Below are positions 43,396 through 53,987 of a DNA stretch of 64,000 nt, piece after piece; position 1 is the first letter of the stretch, and every line of letters starts with the position of its first letter. Source of the stretch: Pictodentalium vernedei. Taxonomy: Eukaryota; Mollusca; Scaphopoda; Dentaliida; Dentaliidae. The translations under genes were made by a program, and so were the position numbers. Location: contig CM062296.1 in the NCBI GenBank assembly GCA_031216915.1, positions 146,134,840-146,198,839 of the forward strand. The letters are read 5' to 3'. The notes beneath the pieces are model-generated. The model was not told the origin of the DNA. It worked only from the letters and a program-made list of their open reading frames with translations, and made no database searches.

Positions 43396-43456
43396 TTTTT
43401 TATCAAATCTAGTCATGGCTGCTTCACAGCAGCCATGACTAGATGTGATGAAAAAT
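43396..43456. repeat. Short hairpin
   Basis: ATTTTTTATCA..TCTAGTCATGGCTGCT is mirrored by AGCAGCCATGACTAGA..TGATGAAAAAT. Confidence 0.6.
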
Positions 43457-43773
43457 ATTTTAAAAATACTCAGCGGGTTAAGAGTTAAAACTGCAAGTTT
43501 CTCACAGTTATTCTCTTACATACTTTGACCGATAATAAATGAAGATGAACTGTAATCTCATGATTTGAATTGATCATGCTACCAAATAATGACTGGGATC
43601 TCAGAATGATGTCATAACACGGGGCGTGTACATGTCATGCACTGAATTTGAAACCCATGGGAAATATGTCCATTATTATGAAGAGGTGTGAGATACTTTG
43701 CAATCTAATGCAAAAAATCTATCTATGTTAAACTCGTATTATTTTGTGTGTTAGTGATTTTATTTGTCCTATT

Positions 43774-44010
43774 GTATTGGTTAGAGCACTGGACTTCAAA
43801 TCAAAAGTTCGCAGGAAGGAACGCCGGAAGCGCTTCAGGGCAGTGGAGTCAGACCCCATGAAAAAGGAATTTAATCGCACTAGCAGCCCCGCCATGACAG
43901 ACCGAAGAATGCATGACTCGAAGGCCGACGGCTCGAGGTGGACGAAATTAGAGGAGAGGAGGGAGGAGAGGGGGGGGGGGGGGTGTCTCCTCCTCCCAAA
44001 CTCCCCCATC
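43774..44010. repeat. tRNA-like SINE head fragment joined to repeat R, copy 1
   Basis: ATTGGTTAGAGCACTGGACT TCAAATC is a tRNA-like A-box region that stops at about 43815. Then GGAAGCGCTTCAGG..CAGACCCC and AGCAGCCCCGCCATGACA run to a G15 tract (43969-43983). The second part recurs at 48145-48300. Confidence 0.5.
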
Positions 44011-44099
44011 TCCGTTAATGAATTTCGTTAGTTCCCAGAAAGGATTTGTGGTGTATTTTAGCTTTACTTTGAGAACAAATCCTTGAAAAAAATTGAGTG

Positions 44100-44527
44100 A
44101 CGAGCCAGGGTAGTGCATTGTCTGCTCCCTCTCACCTCCGTGGTCCGAAAGCCGGGTGGGCAGCTACCCGCTCTGCCCCCGTCCTTTCGGTTTCCCTGAT
44201 GGTAAGTTCGATCATGTCCCGAATCATCTGCGTTGTTCCTTTCGGCGAGACATTATAACGTGTGTTAAAGCGTACTGAACGTCGATGTTATGCTCGGCGA
44301 GACATTATAACGCGTGTTAAAGCGCACTGAACGTCGATGTTATGCACGCATTCTCACAACCGATGCTGACCCGTCTTGTGCGGTGGATAGTAGGTTTGAG
44401 AATTCCACAGTTACTCGCCGCTACTTGGTGGTCCTCCCCGTTACTCCAGCTTCCTCCACCCGGAAAGCAGTTCGACACGATATTACGTTGGCTGTTGAAA
44501 GTGTCTTTAAACCCCAATAAATGAATA
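44100..44527 (+). mobile_element. SINE, old subfamily with internal 52-bp tandem duplication (S14)
   Basis: The body has CATCTGCGTTGTTCCTTTCG, then a 52-bp unit (TCGGCGAGACATTATAACG.. GTCGATGTTATGC) at 44242-44293, repeated at 44294-44345 with two changes. CTTCCTCCACCCGGAAAGCA and GTGTCTTTAAACCCCAATAA end it. The head is GC-rich and not clearly tRNA-like. Confidence 0.75.
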
Positions 44528-44559
44528 ATGAAAAATAACAAAATAACAAAAGTAAGGCC

Positions 44560-45265
44560 TAAAATGTTAAAAATCTGTTTCTTAGCTCCTCCCTCCCCAC
44601 CCCCCCCCCCCCCCCCCCCCCCGCATGGTCCAAACGTTACAAAAAATAAAAATTAAATGGTTCATGCCTGATATTTTACGCAAATTAATAAAATTGATTT
44701 GTCCCCACTCAGCCACAATGATTTTGCAATGTTTTAGCATTGCAAAGCCTTCTTGCACTCAAGGGACAAAATACCACCACCACCCATTCTATTCTGCAGA
44801 TTATGATGCCTGAAACATACAAACAAACAAAGAACATGAACTTTTCATAGCTAAGAGCGGGCGCAGTGGCGTTGTGGTAACCTGTTCTCGTCAGATCACC
44901 GAAGTTAAGCAACGTCGGGCCCGGTTAATCATTGGATGAGTGACCGTCTGAGCGATCAATTCGGACTCCCGCGTTGTGTCCTTGTCTTTAACCAATCTAA
45001 CCCTGCCTGTGCTGTAGTGCGGAGTTACGATGTTGGGGGCTGGCAGCTGCTCGTCGTTGCTCGGTGGTTCTCTCCGGGTACTCCGATTTTCTCCACCCGT
45101 AAAGCTGTCACGGTCATGATTAGCCATTGTGCATAAGTATATGACCTTAAACGCCAATAAATAAATAAATTTGATGGCTAAGAAATAATAACAGAAAATA
45201 AAAAAACGCTTGCCCACATGCAAAAATGGCCTGAGAAACAGAAGATCTACTTTGTGGGGGCCTAA
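44560..45265. repeat. Repeat T, copy 1, split by SINE S15
   Basis: TTAAAAATCTGTTTCTTAG, then a C23 run, AAAATAAAAATTAAATGG, TGATATTTTACGCAAATTAA and GCATTGCAAAGCCTTCTTGC lead to GAACTTTTCATAGCTAAGA. After the SINE it continues TTTGATGGCTAAGAAATAAT and CAGAAGATCTACTTTGTGGG. Copy 2 (60865-61275) has no SINE. Confidence 0.75.
44857..45170 (+). mobile_element. 5S-rRNA-headed SINE (S15), internally deleted
   Basis: CGGGCGCAGTGGCGTTGTGG head, then GTTCTCGTCAGATCACCGAA and GTTAAGCAACGTCGGGCCCG, the clearest 5S match in the window. About 100 bp of body, including the GGGCAAGGCACTT block and the TCGATGGTGC block, is missing between CGTTGTGTCCTTG and TCTTTAACCAATC. The tail is TGACCTTAAACGCCAATAAA. 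Confidence 0.92.
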
Positions 45266-46040
45266 AAGTAAATAAATAATTTATCGGGCTCCAATGCTCT
45301 CTTTATAGAAATCGCAACGTGTTGAAGTTACGATCTGAGTTGGTTATTAAAATAACGATAACGCACGTCATGCTTCTCTGCCCTCGGCGCCCTTGTTACG
45401 GCCTCAGCGGATGATTTTGTTTCTCCAACTATTTTGGGATTGTAAGTAATATGAACAAAGGCATTTACAGGAAACATTTTGAACTTGGAGGCACGGTCAT
45501 ACTCATAGGAGGGCGAGGGCAAATTTCTGGTCGAATTGAATGAAGTGGAGATACTGATGGAATGAGAGTTACGATCGATAACGATAGAATAAGTTCAAGA
45601 GGAAACGCTTGGAAGGATTTTGAGAACATCTTAACGATTCGAAAATTTCGGAATCGTCGCGACTGGAATCGAATCGATGCATTTCGAACTTAGAGGCCCA
45701 GTGATAGAAGGGCCAGAACGCTGCGAATGTCAAATTTCAGGTTGAATCGAATCAAGTAGAAATTCTAGAATAAAATCGAATTTTGAATCGGATCTCAACA
45801 CCCGTTGGCCTGTCGATATTACGCCTTCTTACAATTGTAAAAATTGTCAGTCCAGTGGAGGAGCTAGATTTCTCAAACAAGCGGGGGACTGGGCACTATT
45901 CAGGTGGGCAAGGCATGACATGCCGTAGGCCCCGAAGGGCCGAGCATGTGGTAGCTCTGAGAGGTGTGTCCCACCTCCCTAAAGTGGAGGTCCGGGGGCC
46001 CTCCCATAGAAAAATTTGAAAAATCGAGTGCTCTGAGAAT
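45266..46040. other. Unassigned sequence with AATCG-rich repeats
   Basis: The segment 45590-45640 (GAAGGATTTTGAGAACATCT TAACGATTCG) matches the units of the array at 47060-47442. The rest is not assigned. Confidence 0.45.
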
Positions 46041-46299
46041 ACAGTACGTGGAGAGTGGATTGTAACTAAATCACCCGCGGAGTGGAGTTATCACCCAAGC
46101 TATAACTTTCAAATTTTGTATATATAGACAAAAAACACAAGCAATGTTTCAGCCAATGGACCTCCGGGTTCAACCCGGAGGTCCATTGGATCGAACTTTG
46201 CTGGTGCTGGTTATAATTTGCAACAAATTTTCAATTATTGCTCGGCTGGAATCTCCACTCTGCGGGTGATTTAGTGATAATACACTCTCCACGTACTGT
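46041..46299. mobile_element. Hairpin element U with nested inner hairpin
   Basis: ACAGTACGTGGAGAGTG..AACTAAATCACCCGC..GAGTGGAG on the left; CTCCACTCTGCGGGTGATTT and CACTCTCCACGTACTGT on the right. The inside carries GCAATGTTTCAGCCAATGG ACCTCCGGGTT mirrored by AACCCGGAGGTCCATTGG. The inner part is also seen as a single arm at 12437-12474. Confidence 0.7.
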
Positions 46300-47059
46300 A
46301 AATGTAGAGTACAATTCGCTACCAACTGGAGGCAATTATGTGTGTATGCCTGAAAGACAAGGAAATTGTAGTCTTGGCCTGTATTGTTCTCACGAGGAAC
46401 AGATTCTCAAACAGATCATATATGGGCAAAATGATTGGTGATTGTCTTAAGTTTAAAAAATATGCAAAGATTTAGAATTACAGCCACGAGTTACCCCGAC
46501 TCCAAATGTCAGATATCCTCATAAATGACTGACATCTCAAATATGGAGAACACCCGTTCATTACTCAAGGTATCGTACGGAAACCAAATTAAGTATGGAT
46601 GGAAGCTAAGACAGACGGACAGACGGTCATGCCATTTACATATGACCGGTTTTCAGGCCATGACAACAGCCCATTTTGACTTCGGGGTCGTCTTTGTGCT
46701 TTATTTCCGAACGAACAATGATGAACGTTCCCCACCAGACATTGTATCGGTGTTTTTGACTCAATCTGGGTGTAACATGTGATAGATGGGTGAAAATAGT
46801 TGAAACGGGGTTTGAATTGCGTGGGGAGACATTGTGATTTAGTCCCCCTCTCCACCCCACCCCACCCCCACCCCCACCACATAGCTCCACCACTGTGTCA
46901 GTCTCCACTAAAGTATTGTGTGCAAATGGCGAATCGTTTGTTTGGGCAAAGCAATAAAAAAAGATGAATATTCGATAACGGAATCGAACTTGTTTCGGAA
47001 GCGGAACGTCCTTGAACGCTTCTTTTATCGCCAGGTCTCCTGTAAAGGAGACCTGGTGA
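46300..47059. other. No recognised feature
   Basis: Unassigned. A GGTCTCCTGTAAAGGAGACC hairpin sits at 47033-47052, and a C-rich strip with CCACCCC repeats is at 46843-46878. Confidence 0.4.
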
Positions 47060-47442
47060 TAGAATAAGAGTTCAAAAGGAGATTCCCGGAAGAATTTTCA
47101 TAACATCTTGACGATTCGACAATTCTGGAATCTACCCGAAACTTCGAGGGGGAGTGGGGGGGGGGGGGGGATTTAAGGGTGTCAACAAACCTGTTCATAG
47201 AATAAGAGTTCGAGACAGACTCCTGGAAGGATTTTGAGAACATCTCGACGATTTGAAAATTTCGGAAACGATCCGAAAACTTGGGGGGGGGGGGGGGCGA
47301 AATTTATGGATGTCAAGAAACCTAATGATAGAATAAGGGTTCAAGAGAAGACTCCTGGAATGATTTTGAGAACATCTGGACGATTTGAAAATTTCGGAAT
47401 CGATCCGAAAACTTATGGGTGGGGAGACATTTAAGGGTGCCA
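47060..47442 (+). repeat. Three-unit tandem array, ~125-bp period, with G runs
   Basis: Each unit has AGAATAAG(A/G)GTTC, CTCCTGGAA(G/T)GATTTTGAG AACATC, ACGATTTGAAAATTTCGGAA, CCGAAAACTT and a G-rich run (G15 in the first two), then TTTA(A/T)GG(G/A)TGTCAA. Unit starts are near 47068, 47197 and 47330. A lone unit lies near 45590. Confidence 0.8.
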
Positions 47443-48134
47443 AGTCCTCCTCCTCCAGGCCATCCCGTGGCTTCGCCATTGCCAGCCACAACCCGCAAAA
47501 GAAGTATATACTTATCCCCACATAACGACAGACATATCTTGCGAATTACACCGCCGCAGCTTGCAGTGAAAATTCATTATTGCTCCCAAACAAGTGATTG
47601 CCGCTTCAAGCTCTCATGCGTTTATTACTGGAATTGACTCGCACATACAATGAAAGTCATTCACCATCGGCGTGATCAATAAGAAGGCCAAGGACATCCA
47701 GTACATTAGCACGGCGGTTTTCTGGAATGTAAAGATCATGACGATGCGTAATTGTATCACTATCGCAAAACACCGGTCAATTGAGTGAAACGCTATGAGC
47801 TTTTGTGCTTCGTTAGCGAAAACCCGTGTTTGAACAGCATGGTCACACGGGGTTTTGAGTTTATATTTAATACAATAACGAAAGTTGATATTTGACGAAC
47901 TAGTATGTCAATTTATTAGCCAGCCATGTGTATCCGTTTTTACTGTATGATTTTTGATGTGTTTTCACATTCTGGGAATTAAAGCTTCCATTGAGTAAAA
48001 CTTTAGGAGATGGTTTTCCCGCCGAATTTTTTAAGTAACCTCCTCCTTTATTCCTGCCGTGTACACACATGTTGGGGGGGGGGGGGGGGCAAGGCAGTGT
48101 GTATTCTCGGTGGGATATCTTTCCGCCTATATTG
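47443..48134. other. Unassigned; G17 run
   Basis: A G17 tract lies at about 48073-48089. No coding or element boundaries that I can support. Confidence 0.4.
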
Positions 48135-48144
48135 AGGATTGTTC

Positions 48145-48300
48145 CCCGGAAGCACTTCAGGATGGGGGGGGGGGGGGGGGGTCTCAGACCCCTAGAAAAG
48201 GGCATTTGCTGGCACTAGCTGCCCCGCCACGACATGCCGAACCATGCACATTTTGAAGGCCGAAGGCCTGAGATGGAGGAGTTTGAGAGGAGGTGACCCA
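48145..48300. repeat. Repeat R, copy 2
   Basis: CCGGAAGCACTTCAGGATGG with a G18 run (48164-48181), CTGCCCCGCCACGACATGCC and GGCCTGAGATGGAGGAGTTT. It matches 43816-44000 in order. Confidence 0.55.
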
Positions 48301-48541
48301 TCCCATCGAATAATCGGTTTGGTAAAGCAAATTACGTCAATAAAGCGTTCCGATGTAATGTGCAAAACAGGGACGCACAAACTGAAAATTTAAGATAACC
48401 GCACAAAGGTTATGTCAGTTTTTTCCATAACCCTTCTGAGCCTAAATAACCCTACTTCATTGCATACTCCTTTGTCAGTGCTTTTTTTAAATGGTAGAGT
48501 TTTTAATTATTTTTGGTTATCAAAATTTGCTCATTTGCCTT

Positions 48542-48606
48542 TGATTTGTTACAATTTATGGGAGAGTGCCTCGAGGCACTCTCCCATAAATTGTCACAAG
48601 ACAAAT
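48542..48606. repeat. Hairpin of the GGAGAGTGCC family
   Basis: TGATTTGTTACAATTTATGG GAGAGTGCCTCGAGGCACTC TCCCATAAATTGTCACAAG, a near-perfect palindrome. ACATGAAGCACATCCACAGA, AATATGAAGCC follows, as in element J, so this is a shorter relative of J's second hairpin. Confidence 0.7.
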
Positions 48607-48814
48607 GCACAGAGACTTAATAATTTCACATCGAAAGATAACATGAAGCACATCCACAGAATATGAAGCCATTTAAATTGGAGGTTGAGAAGTAAGACTA
48701 AATATGAGCTTCCCGCTCTCTGCCAGTTAATGAAGACAAAAATAAAACGTATATCTTCAGGTATTACTGTACTAAATATTTGAATCAGAGTTACCCGCCT
48801 TGAAAAGTTGCACT

Positions 48815-49135
48815 CCGACATTTCGCCAGGGTCACATCGTGTCGGGCAGTTTTGTGGGCGGAGGAAGCCGGAGTACCCGGTGAGAACCACCGAGCAGCGC
48901 TGAGTACCTGTCAGACTTACTAACTTTGCACCAGCAGAATTAGCAGCGGTTTGAGGCAAGGGCGCCTCATAGATATGCAGTACACATTTGTACCCATCAC
49001 CACCGTGTCCACACGTGGGCAATCTGGATTAAATGTCTTGTCGAAAGACACAACGCCGTTACCGCCGAGCAGGATTGATTCACCGACCTTTATGTTCAAG
49101 GTCCAATGCTCCAACCACTGAGCCACCTCGCCCCC
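48815..49135 (-). mobile_element. tRNA-headed SINE, old copy (S16)
   Basis: Minus-strand GGGGGCGAGGTGGCTCAGTG GTTGGAGCATTGG head, then the body with CGTTGTGTCTTTCGACAAGA, and CCGGAGTACCCGG inverted near the 3' end. The B box is damaged (GAATCAATCCTG). The AATA tail is absent. Confidence 0.75.
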
Positions 49136-49199
49136 TTACTTTTATTTGAAGCATTATGTTGTTCGTTTCCTCGTGAGGTTTTTGCATATTTGTTTACTC

Positions 49200-49512
49200 A
49201 TATTTTATTATTTAATCTTATTTGTTTTACAAGGATTGGTGAACAAGTTATGGAACTTATATTAATGCCTCTCCTTGGCCCAATGGTGCTGGTGTGTAGG
49301 ATGACCTTCGTAGCGGCAACTTCGTGGCCTCGCTCTTCTCGAATACTGCTAAAGGGATCTCCAATAGGACGGTACACCGTGACAGCATCAACCCCACAAT
49401 TGATGCTGACGGAGTGTGTTTGGACACCTCGAGAACTTTCCCCGACCGGGGATCGACCCCGCGACCTCTGGCATGAGAGACCAGCGCACTTATCCACTCG
49501 GCCACCACATAG
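49200..49512 (-). mobile_element. Different SINE family with Leu/Ser-like tRNA head
   Basis: Minus strand: GTGGTGGCCGAGTGGATAAG TGCGCTGG, then AGAGGTCGCGGGGTCGATCC CCGG. The GGCCGAGTGG A box and GGTCGATCCCC B box resemble class II (Leu/Ser) tRNAs, unlike the other SINEs here. The downstream part (CACGGTGTACCGTCC..) is unrelated to their body. It is not an intact tRNA gene, since the 3' acceptor pairing is not seen. Confidence 0.65.
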
Positions 49513-49737
49513 CCTCGTTGGAGGGAGGGGGTAGAGGGGGGGGGGGGGCTTTGTGTTACCTAAAGAAAAGGCAACCATGTGATTGTTTAATTTACGTTCA
49601 ACTAAAACGGAAACTTTATTGTCAATAAAATATGCTTGTAATTCAGCGAGTCCTTAATGACACCGGCGTCGTATATTAGTTCGGGCACAATAATTTAATT
49701 CCTTGCTTAAATGACGCGATTGTCATTGGGGGTGGGT

Positions 49738-49753
49738 GGGGGGGGGGGGGGGG
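49738..49753 (+). repeat. G16 homopolymer
   Basis: Poly-G run after GGGTGGGT. Confidence 0.9.
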
Positions 49754-50090
49754 TATTGTAAGATAAATTGATCATTACCACGCTGGAGGTTCCGAGATAG
49801 TACACTGAAGTCTCTGCCTCGTTTCTGGTCCATATATCGATTCGGCCTTCGAGCTCATCTATTACACCCCAATGCACCATCACAGAATCCCCCAGGTCAG
49901 TAACAACCTATATTATACTTCATAATACTCTGTACATGTAATGCGAACATTGCCACATGCTGATTTGACTCAGCCCGTACTTGACAACGTGTAATAACGC
50001 GTTGCAACGGGTGTTAACCATCTACACTCTGATGTCAAAATGGCAAAATTTTCAGTTTTCAACCAAATATACCACGTTTGACAGAGATCA

Positions 50091-50128
50091 GCGAGCTCTG
50101 TCAAACACAATATGATTGGTCAAATTCG
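50091..50128. repeat. Short GTTTGACAG hairpin
   Basis: GTTTGACAGAGATCAGCGAG CTCTGTCAAAC: a short stem around a GAGCTC-like centre. Similar to the remnant at 19810-19840. Confidence 0.45.
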
Positions 50129-50649
50129 TTGTTAAACAAGAGAAGAACAGAGTGATGTGAGAAAATTATGTTGCCCTACCAGTGCGTTAGAGGTTAATAT
50201 TTGCACTATCATCCGCTCACTTCCAATGCGACCAAACACTTCACGTTAACACTCTCCACCACCGATCATTTCCTAAGTTTAGTCTCGCCTCATGGTTTTA
50301 ATTTAACTCTTAACCTGCTTAGAGGTTCCTTAACTTTCTCATAAAATCAGAGAAATTCAACAGTCTGCCACCAAGGAGTCATTTATAAGAGCATTTGTCC
50401 CAATCATACGTTTTTGAGTCAATAAAAGTCATGCTTGTGATTTGTGTGTAAATAATTAAAGATTATTACTCGGTTAGTGTCATATCGCTCGAGAATGCGG
50501 TCTGAGGTAAGTTCATATCAGCATGAGACCGAAGGTCGAAGGCTGATGTCAGGGGCGCCGGAACGGCCCGACCATAACACCCAGTTCCCTGTTTTTTTTA
50601 ATTGTTGCCTTCGATTATGTTGGGAGAAAAAAAAATAACAGTGCATGCA

Positions 50650-50737
50650 GTTCGTCTTTCTAGGAACACGATATGACAAAATTCCCTGCCAAATTGCCAA
50701 AGGCAATTTTGTATATTATGTTCCTCGGAAGACGAAC
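50650..50737. repeat. Hairpin with ~33-bp arms
   Basis: GTTCGTCTTTCTAGGAACAC GATATGACAAAATT is mirrored by AATTTTGTATATTATGTTCC TCGGAAGACGAAC, with an inner GCCAAATTGCCAAAGGCAA. Confidence 0.6.
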
Positions 50738-50820
50738 TTCACCGTGGAGGCCCAGTCTGCCCATTCGTAAATCCGACCCAGCCCCCAGAAAGTGTTTCAA
50801 AAATGATATCTCTCAGACCC

Positions 50821-50925
50821 ATTTTGGGGCTACTTCTTTAGTATTCCAGCCGCTTCCGAAGCGGAAAGAAGTATTCCAACCGCTTCCGAAGCGGTTGGAA
50901 TACTAAAGAAGTAGCCCCCAAAATC
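50821..50925. repeat. Hairpin with triplicated CCGCTTCCGAAGCGG core
   Basis: ATTTTGGGGCTACTTCTTTA GTATTCCA is mirrored by TGGAATACTAAAGAAGTAGC CCCCAAAAT. The centre contains GCCGCTTCCGAAGCGG once, then CCGCTTCCGAAGCGG again after GTATTCCAA, so the core palindrome is duplicated. Confidence 0.65.
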
Positions 50926-52136
50926 TCCTCATCTTACGTTAACTCGTCATTAATAGCCGCCATTGTGTGCCCAATATTAAAGAAACTAGACGATCTGTGC
51001 GCGCACTATTTTCGGATATCCGCCAGAACAAAATTAAAAAATCATAGCCTTGTTATTTGATATGAATGACGTTCGGCTGAAGGTCGATCACAAAAATATC
51101 CTGATCGGCAAATTTTTTGCCCCGACATTGGTCGGGGTGGTCGGGGCAGCTCCGGCGCCCTTGGATGTGTGGATGTGAAGTTACCGAGGGCTGATATCTC
51201 GGCCGATATCAAACTAACCGAGTAATAATCTCTTTTTTTATTAAACCGAAACAAATGATTACAAAATGTTCTCAGACCTGCTACATTTCCCTGACAGTGT
51301 TATTGTTTATCATTCTTTCACACAATCCGAATTCCCCCCCCCCCCCACCCGACCGCTTCTAGTGAAGTTGCGTTACTTGACCCAGTTAGCCGCCCACCCG
51401 CTTCATTTTACAGAATCTCCATGTTATTCATTATCGTTTGGTTTCATCTGTGGGTTATAACCTATCACAACACAGCATGTGTATGGTTGTGTCTAAGTAC
51501 TTCAATTAGAGTTACCCGTTTTGAAAGTGGCACTTGGAAATGATGGCATCCCCGATTTATATGGTCGTGAAAATCGACTTTCGATAAAGTTATCTCCCCG
51601 TAAATTACTGGTCGCGTGATGAAATCCAATTAAGAAGCAAGTAACTGTTGAGGAACAGAAAATAAAGCCATGTTTCCGTTTGTCACTTTTAATAAACGAA
51701 AACATCCCACAGATCCCATCTTGAAAATTGGCACTTTGAAATGATGTCATCCCCGAGACTAAAAAAAGTATATTAATTAAAAAAAACCTTAAAAAAACCT
51801 TATCTCATATATTCACGAGAGAATAGAAGATTTGATGAAGTTTCGGGCCAATAAAATACAGTTGACTATTTGGAGTGATTTTCTTGGGAATTCTCTGAAA
51901 ACAAATGTTCGAAATATACGAATCAGGAAGCCGATTCGAGATCGATCCCTAATCAGGCCATCGATGTCCACATCGAATTGAATCCTCAAGCTCGATGAGG
52001 TCTGCCAAACAAAATATAATATGTTGTCTTCTTCCACTGTATTGACATTAACGTGAAAGTGAAGGGAAGAAAATACGTGAGTTCTATGTGTGGCAATTCC
52101 AGTGTGCATGGAAATTTTAACTTGTCTGAAAACTAA
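50926..52136. other. Unassigned; one duplicated segment
   Basis: TTGAAA(G/A)T(G)GGCACTT(G/T) GAAATGATG(G/T)CATCCCCGA occurs at 51519 and 51719, about 200 bp apart. No gene called. Confidence 0.4.
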
Positions 52137-52225
52137 TACACCCTTCTGCTACGCCTCAAGGCGTATCGGATTTCAGCCCAGTATAAATTACCATACACTC
52201 TGAAATAAACACGGATAACTAACAA
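52137..52225. mobile_element. Degraded element I relic
   Basis: ATACACCCTTCTGCTACGCC TCAAGG .. CCATACACTCTGAAATAAAC ACGGATAACTAA resembles the right half of the element I hairpin. Confidence 0.45.
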
Positions 52226-52923
52226 TATTTATAGTTTTTGCTTTAATTCCAACAGTTGAAAACCAAAGCAACCTCAGAAACAATCTAAAGTTTACTATGA
52301 TGATGAACGATCGTTCTGCCGAGACACCACCAGTGACCAAAACACGTAGCACTTGTAGATTATTTAAGTAGACGGCAAATGGACAGAGAAATGTGATAAA
52401 AATTCCCGCCAGTTTTGTTATAAGCCAATGTCACAACCCAAATTCGAGGCCTTAGCCGTCAAAGTTATTATGTTTGTGAGGTCGGTGTGTAGCCTGTTTA
52501 CAAACAAGTTATCGTTTCCCATTCTACTTCCTGTGCAGTGTCGGGTATTTTATTGAGTCACATCTATTAGTCAGATGGAAAATTATCCCACAGGGTATTT
52601 TATTTTGTTAAAATGGAATAAAATGACACCCCATATTATCCCACTAACAAACTGTGTGACGAACATTTTTATCCGTATATTTTCTATATAGTGAACAAGC
52701 CATTGCGATGAATAGTAAATGAGAGAATGTTTTCTTGTTGATTGAATGGGGGAGGGGGAGGGGGGCGGCGATTGTCGTCTGTCGCCATTTTGAGTGATGA
52801 AATTGAATAAAGAAAAGATAACTCTGACTGTTAGCCGTGTATAGATTTCCACAGAATTTGTATGGTATAAGCATTTCCAGGTTACACGTGGGATCTTAAA
52901 TCTTAAAATATGTTTGTTGAAGG
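52226..52923. other. Unassigned; element J-like remnant at 52587-52690
   Basis: CCCACTAACAAACTGTGTGA CGAA resembles the J hairpin end. The rest is not recognised. Confidence 0.4.
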
Positions 52924-53160
52924 TACAGTGCACCCGCCGTGGACTGGTCACTTTCCATTGGTGGACAATATTTCTAATAATATTAGATTCCAAACTCTAA
53001 TTATAGGAATAATCATCAAAAAATTAATTAATGAAGCACCGAGTACAACCGGGTTTATTAATTAAAATTTTGCTGATGATGACTTTTATTACCCAGTAAA
53101 CGCATGTGTCAGCATTACTGTCCACGGGTGGATTACAACTAGTCCACGGCGACTGTACTG
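52924..53160. mobile_element. Foldback element D, copy 3
   Basis: TACAGTGCACCCGCCGTGGA CTGGTC on the left and GACTAGTCCACGGCGACTGT on the right (reading ACTAGTCCACGG). The inner GAAGCACCGAGTACAACCGG GT is the decayed palindrome. No SINE inserted. Confidence 0.7.
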
Positions 53161-53333
53161 TCAGATGTAAATTGCATGGGACTAGCTGAAAATAAATTTA
53201 CGCTTATTTAAAAACATAAAATAATGACCAATCGCGTATGTTATTTTATCATATGACTCATCAGTTTTGTTCACTTTAAAACATTTGATATTTTGTTTTC
53301 GTATTAATCAGTGATAAATAAAGCCTTCCGTCA

Positions 53334-53510
53334 ATTTCATTGGTCAAGTTCAAAACTAGACAATTTGATTGGTTAAACAAAATACAACTGGGCCACATTT
53401 TCATATTCATAATTTGCATAATTAAAGTTGGGAGCTTTCATTGGTCAATTTCAAAACTGGACAATTTGATTGGCTAAACAAAATACAACTGGGTCATATT
53501 TGCATAATTT
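53334..53510 (+). repeat. Two-unit tandem repeat, ~100-bp period
   Basis: TTTCATTGGTCAA.TTCAAAACT(A/G)GACAATTTGATTGG then TAAACAAAATACAACTGGG occurs at 53335 and 53435. Confidence 0.75.
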
Positions 53511-53561
53511 CAGTGGAGAGAATTTACGTTATCTGTCCTATTTAGGGTGGGTTATATTGTA

Positions 53562-53782
53562 TTAATCCTTTACCTACAAGAAAAACGCCATTCATTTTTT
53601 TTATATTATCACTTTTTGCTTCCAAAACATAGGTTATGACCCCTCATTGGAACGAGCTCAACGAGCTCGTCCCAATGAGGGGGCATAACCTATGTTTTGG
53701 AAGCAAGAAATGAAAATGTTTAGTTATACGAGGATGTTTTTTTCCAAGTGCCGTCCGGAACTCAAGTTAGGTGGTGGGTTAA
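53562..53782 (-). mobile_element. Palindromic TTAA MITE, diverged family A (copy A8)
   Basis: TTAA at both ends; ATCCTTTACCTACAAGAAAA at the left, CAAGTTAGGTGGTGGGTTAA at the right. The arm sequence has TTGCTTCCAAAACATAGG in place of TTGTCTCAAAAACATAGG, changed on both arms (CCTATGTTTTGGAAGCAA), so it is a separate subfamily. Confidence 0.85.
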
Positions 53783-53827
53783 AAAGTCATACTAAGTGGC
53801 TAATTTTTGCGTGTGTGTATCATGTGA

Positions 53828-53987
53828 TAAATAGAATATGAAATGAGTGTTTTTCTCATACAATATTTATAAAATTCGCCCGCATTTTCTGTTTGGGCTC
53901 GCCAGAGGCTCGCCAAAACGGAAAATTCTTAGACTCGTTTCATAAATATTATATGAGAAAAACACTCATTCCATATCCTCTATTTAC
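53828..53987. mobile_element. Hairpin element with ~50-bp arms
   Basis: AAATGAGTGTTTTTCTCATA CAATATTTAT is mirrored by ATAAATATTATATGAGAAAA ACACTCATT. The loop has TCGCC repeats (GGGCTCGCCAGAGGCTCGCC). Confidence 0.6.

Noticed and set aside
44857-44960. Functional 5S rRNA gene
   Set aside because: Only about 70 bp resembles 5S rRNA, joined to SINE sequence with an AATA tail.
49198-49578. 126-codon minus-strand frame
   Set aside because: It runs through the tRNA-headed SINE and a poly-C strip; not a gene.
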